In this document: positions 15,344-16,152 of the stretch, one piece after another
Layout: each line of letters opens with the position of its first letter
Position numbering within the stretch: position 1 is the first letter of the stretch
The notes under the pieces: generated by a model
Databases searched by the model: none
The model's input: only the letters and a program-made list of their open reading frames with translations
Told to the model about the DNA's origin: nothing
Translations under genes and position numbers: made by a program
Source of the DNA: CAYUBI01 sp964443005
GTDB taxonomy: Bacteria; Margulisbacteria; Riflemargulisbacteria; GWF2-35-9; CAYUBI01
Reading direction: 5' to 3'
DNA length: 16,152 nt
Assembly: GCA_964443005.1 (NCBI GenBank)
Contig: CAYUBI010000053.1
Coordinates: 1 to 16,152, forward strand

Positions 15344-16034
15344 TATTTTCTCCTTCTTTAGTTTTCTGAAACAATATAGTACCTAATCGAAGCATAGTTG
15401 CTCCGTTACGTAACGCTACTTGATAATCATTGCTCATGCCCATAGACAACACAGAACCAATAGCATATTTTCTTTGTAGTTCTTGATGCAAAACATGTAG
15501 CTTGTTAAAATAAGGTTCTGTTTGATCTGCTGCTACTAATGGTGCCATCATCATTAATCCATTGATTTGTATTGCCGGGTGATTTACAAATCGACAAACT
15601 ATAGCTTCAACGTCATTGATACTAAATCCTTGTTTCTGTGGCTCTTGAGAAACATTTACCTGAAGCAAAATCGATAATTGTTTCTTCTGTATTTTGGCTT
15701 CAGAACAAATTTTTTCTAATACCTCACTACGATCTACAGATTGAATTACATCAAATAATGTTACAATTTCTGCTACTTGCCTGCGCTGAATATGCCCAAT
15801 AAAATGCCAGCGTATACGTGGATATTGCAACCGTAATGTCTCAATTTTTTGACGTGCAACAGCAACACGGTTTTCGCCTAGGTCCATAATGCCTAAGCGA
15901 ATTGCAGCTTCGGTCATTTCTAGGTCAACCTCTTTGGTAACTGCGACAACTGTAACTGTATCTACAGTTTTCCGTGATACAATATCTTGTAGAAGGCTTA
16001 ACCAGTGATCCTTGAGTGTCATTATCCTTATCAT
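15336..16034 (-). CDS. yggS: YggS/PROSC family PLP homeostasis protein
   Basis: This 232-residue cytoplasmic protein of the alanine-racemase N-domain fold binds pyridoxal 5'-phosphate and helps keep PLP and amino/keto acid pools balanced; no enzymatic reaction is established. The PLP lysine is K34 in VVAVTKEV. Other signatures are DLGENRV, RWHFIGHIQRRQ, LLQVNVSQEPQKQGF, GLMMMAP and the phosphate-binding SMGMSNDYQVALRNGATMLRLG near the C-terminus. The first ATG (16034) or the one four codons later (16022) could be used; a TATAAT box lies only 8 bases before the first. It leads the nine-gene block and overlaps sepF by 8 bases. Confidence 0.95.
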   Translation of the reverse strand: MIRIMTLKDHWLSLLQDIVSRKTVDTVTVVAVTKEVDLEMTEAAIRLGIMDLGENRVAVARQKIETLRLQYPRIRWHFIGHIQRRQVAEIVTLFDVIQSVDRSEVLEKICSEAKIQKKQLSILLQVNVSQEPQKQGFSINDVEAIVCRFVNHPAIQINGLMMMAPLVAADQTEPYFNKLHVLHQELQRKYAIGSVLSMGMSNDYQVALRNGATMLRLGTILFQKTKEGENNE

Positions 16035-16042
16035 TTACTTCC

Positions 16043-16071
16043 ATTATAAGAAAAATATTCGAACTACGCAA
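16043..16071 (-). promoter_or_regulatory. Predicted promoter of the nine-gene yggS-to-lptG/F block
   Basis: On the minus strand, TTGCGT at 16071-16066 and a perfect TATAAT at 16048-16043 are 17 bases apart. Transcription would begin near 16036, two bases before the first yggS ATG, giving an essentially leaderless message. No other promoter-sized gap exists in the block down to 10014, so this is likely the main promoter for all nine genes. Confidence 0.5.
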
Positions 16072-16109
16072 ACGCTATATATAGAGGAATGCAAATTAAT
16101 TTTATATGC

Positions 16110-16128
16110 AGAGATAACTTGCATCTCT
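16110..16128. promoter_or_regulatory. Inverted repeat in the upstream region of yggS
   Basis: AGAGAT at 16110-16115 and ATCTCT at 16123-16128 form a perfect six-base inverted repeat around AACTTGC. ATGCA occurs at 16089-16093 and 16106-16110, with TGCAT at 16120-16124. It could be an operator for yggS or for a gene beyond the edge. As a + strand terminator the stem is short and AT-rich and no + strand gene precedes it. The rest of 16035-16152 shows only AT-rich sequence. Confidence 0.2.
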
Positions 16129-16152
16129 ATTATTTTCTGATATCATATTTAT

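Overview
This is an AT-rich bacterial chromosomal window that is almost entirely coding. It holds sixteen protein genes in four transcription groups. UGA is read as stop (carB and earP end in TGA), so the standard bacterial code applies. The gene content points to a motile, outer-membrane-bearing bacterium: an LPS-export ATPase and permease sit beside sepF, which assists FtsZ in Gram-positive bacteria and Cyanobacteria. SepF with LPS export fits Negativicutes or lineages near Cyanobacteria (Melainabacteria or Margulisbacteria-like groups). This placement is inference; no rRNA or species marker is visible.

Left block, + strand, about 1-5497: a GC-rich, foldable leader that may begin just after an upstream terminator, then a class I SAM methyltransferase, carB (large subunit of carbamoyl phosphate synthetase) and a GlmU-like protein with a left-handed beta-helix acyltransferase domain. 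The last two genes overlap by 4 bases. A methyl-accepting chemotaxis receptor follows at 5620-7710 with its own sigma-70-type promoter.

Middle, - strand, 7707-8721: two adjacent small genes encode clearly paralogous proteins of a family I do not recognise. They have their own promoter, and a palindrome overlaps its -10 box. aroC (chorismate synthase) is read divergently from them and its -10 box lies almost on its start codon.

Right block, - strand, 16034 down to 10014: nine packed genes, yggS-sepF-proC-yggT-yggT-earP-efp-lptB-lptG/F, with overlaps or gaps of at most 10 bases. One promoter in front of yggS probably drives them all. The block joins a PLP-homeostasis/cell-division/membrane-protein cluster, an elongation factor P with its arginine rhamnosyltransferase, and an LPS-export ATPase/permease pair. 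EF-P carries arginine exactly at position 32, the residue EarP modifies, so the pair is internally consistent.

No tRNA, rRNA, CRISPR array, insertion sequence or prophage is visible. The best candidates for something undescribed are the two-paralog family at 7707-8721, the GC-rich folded leader at the left edge, and the EarP/EF-P module in a SepF-type organism.
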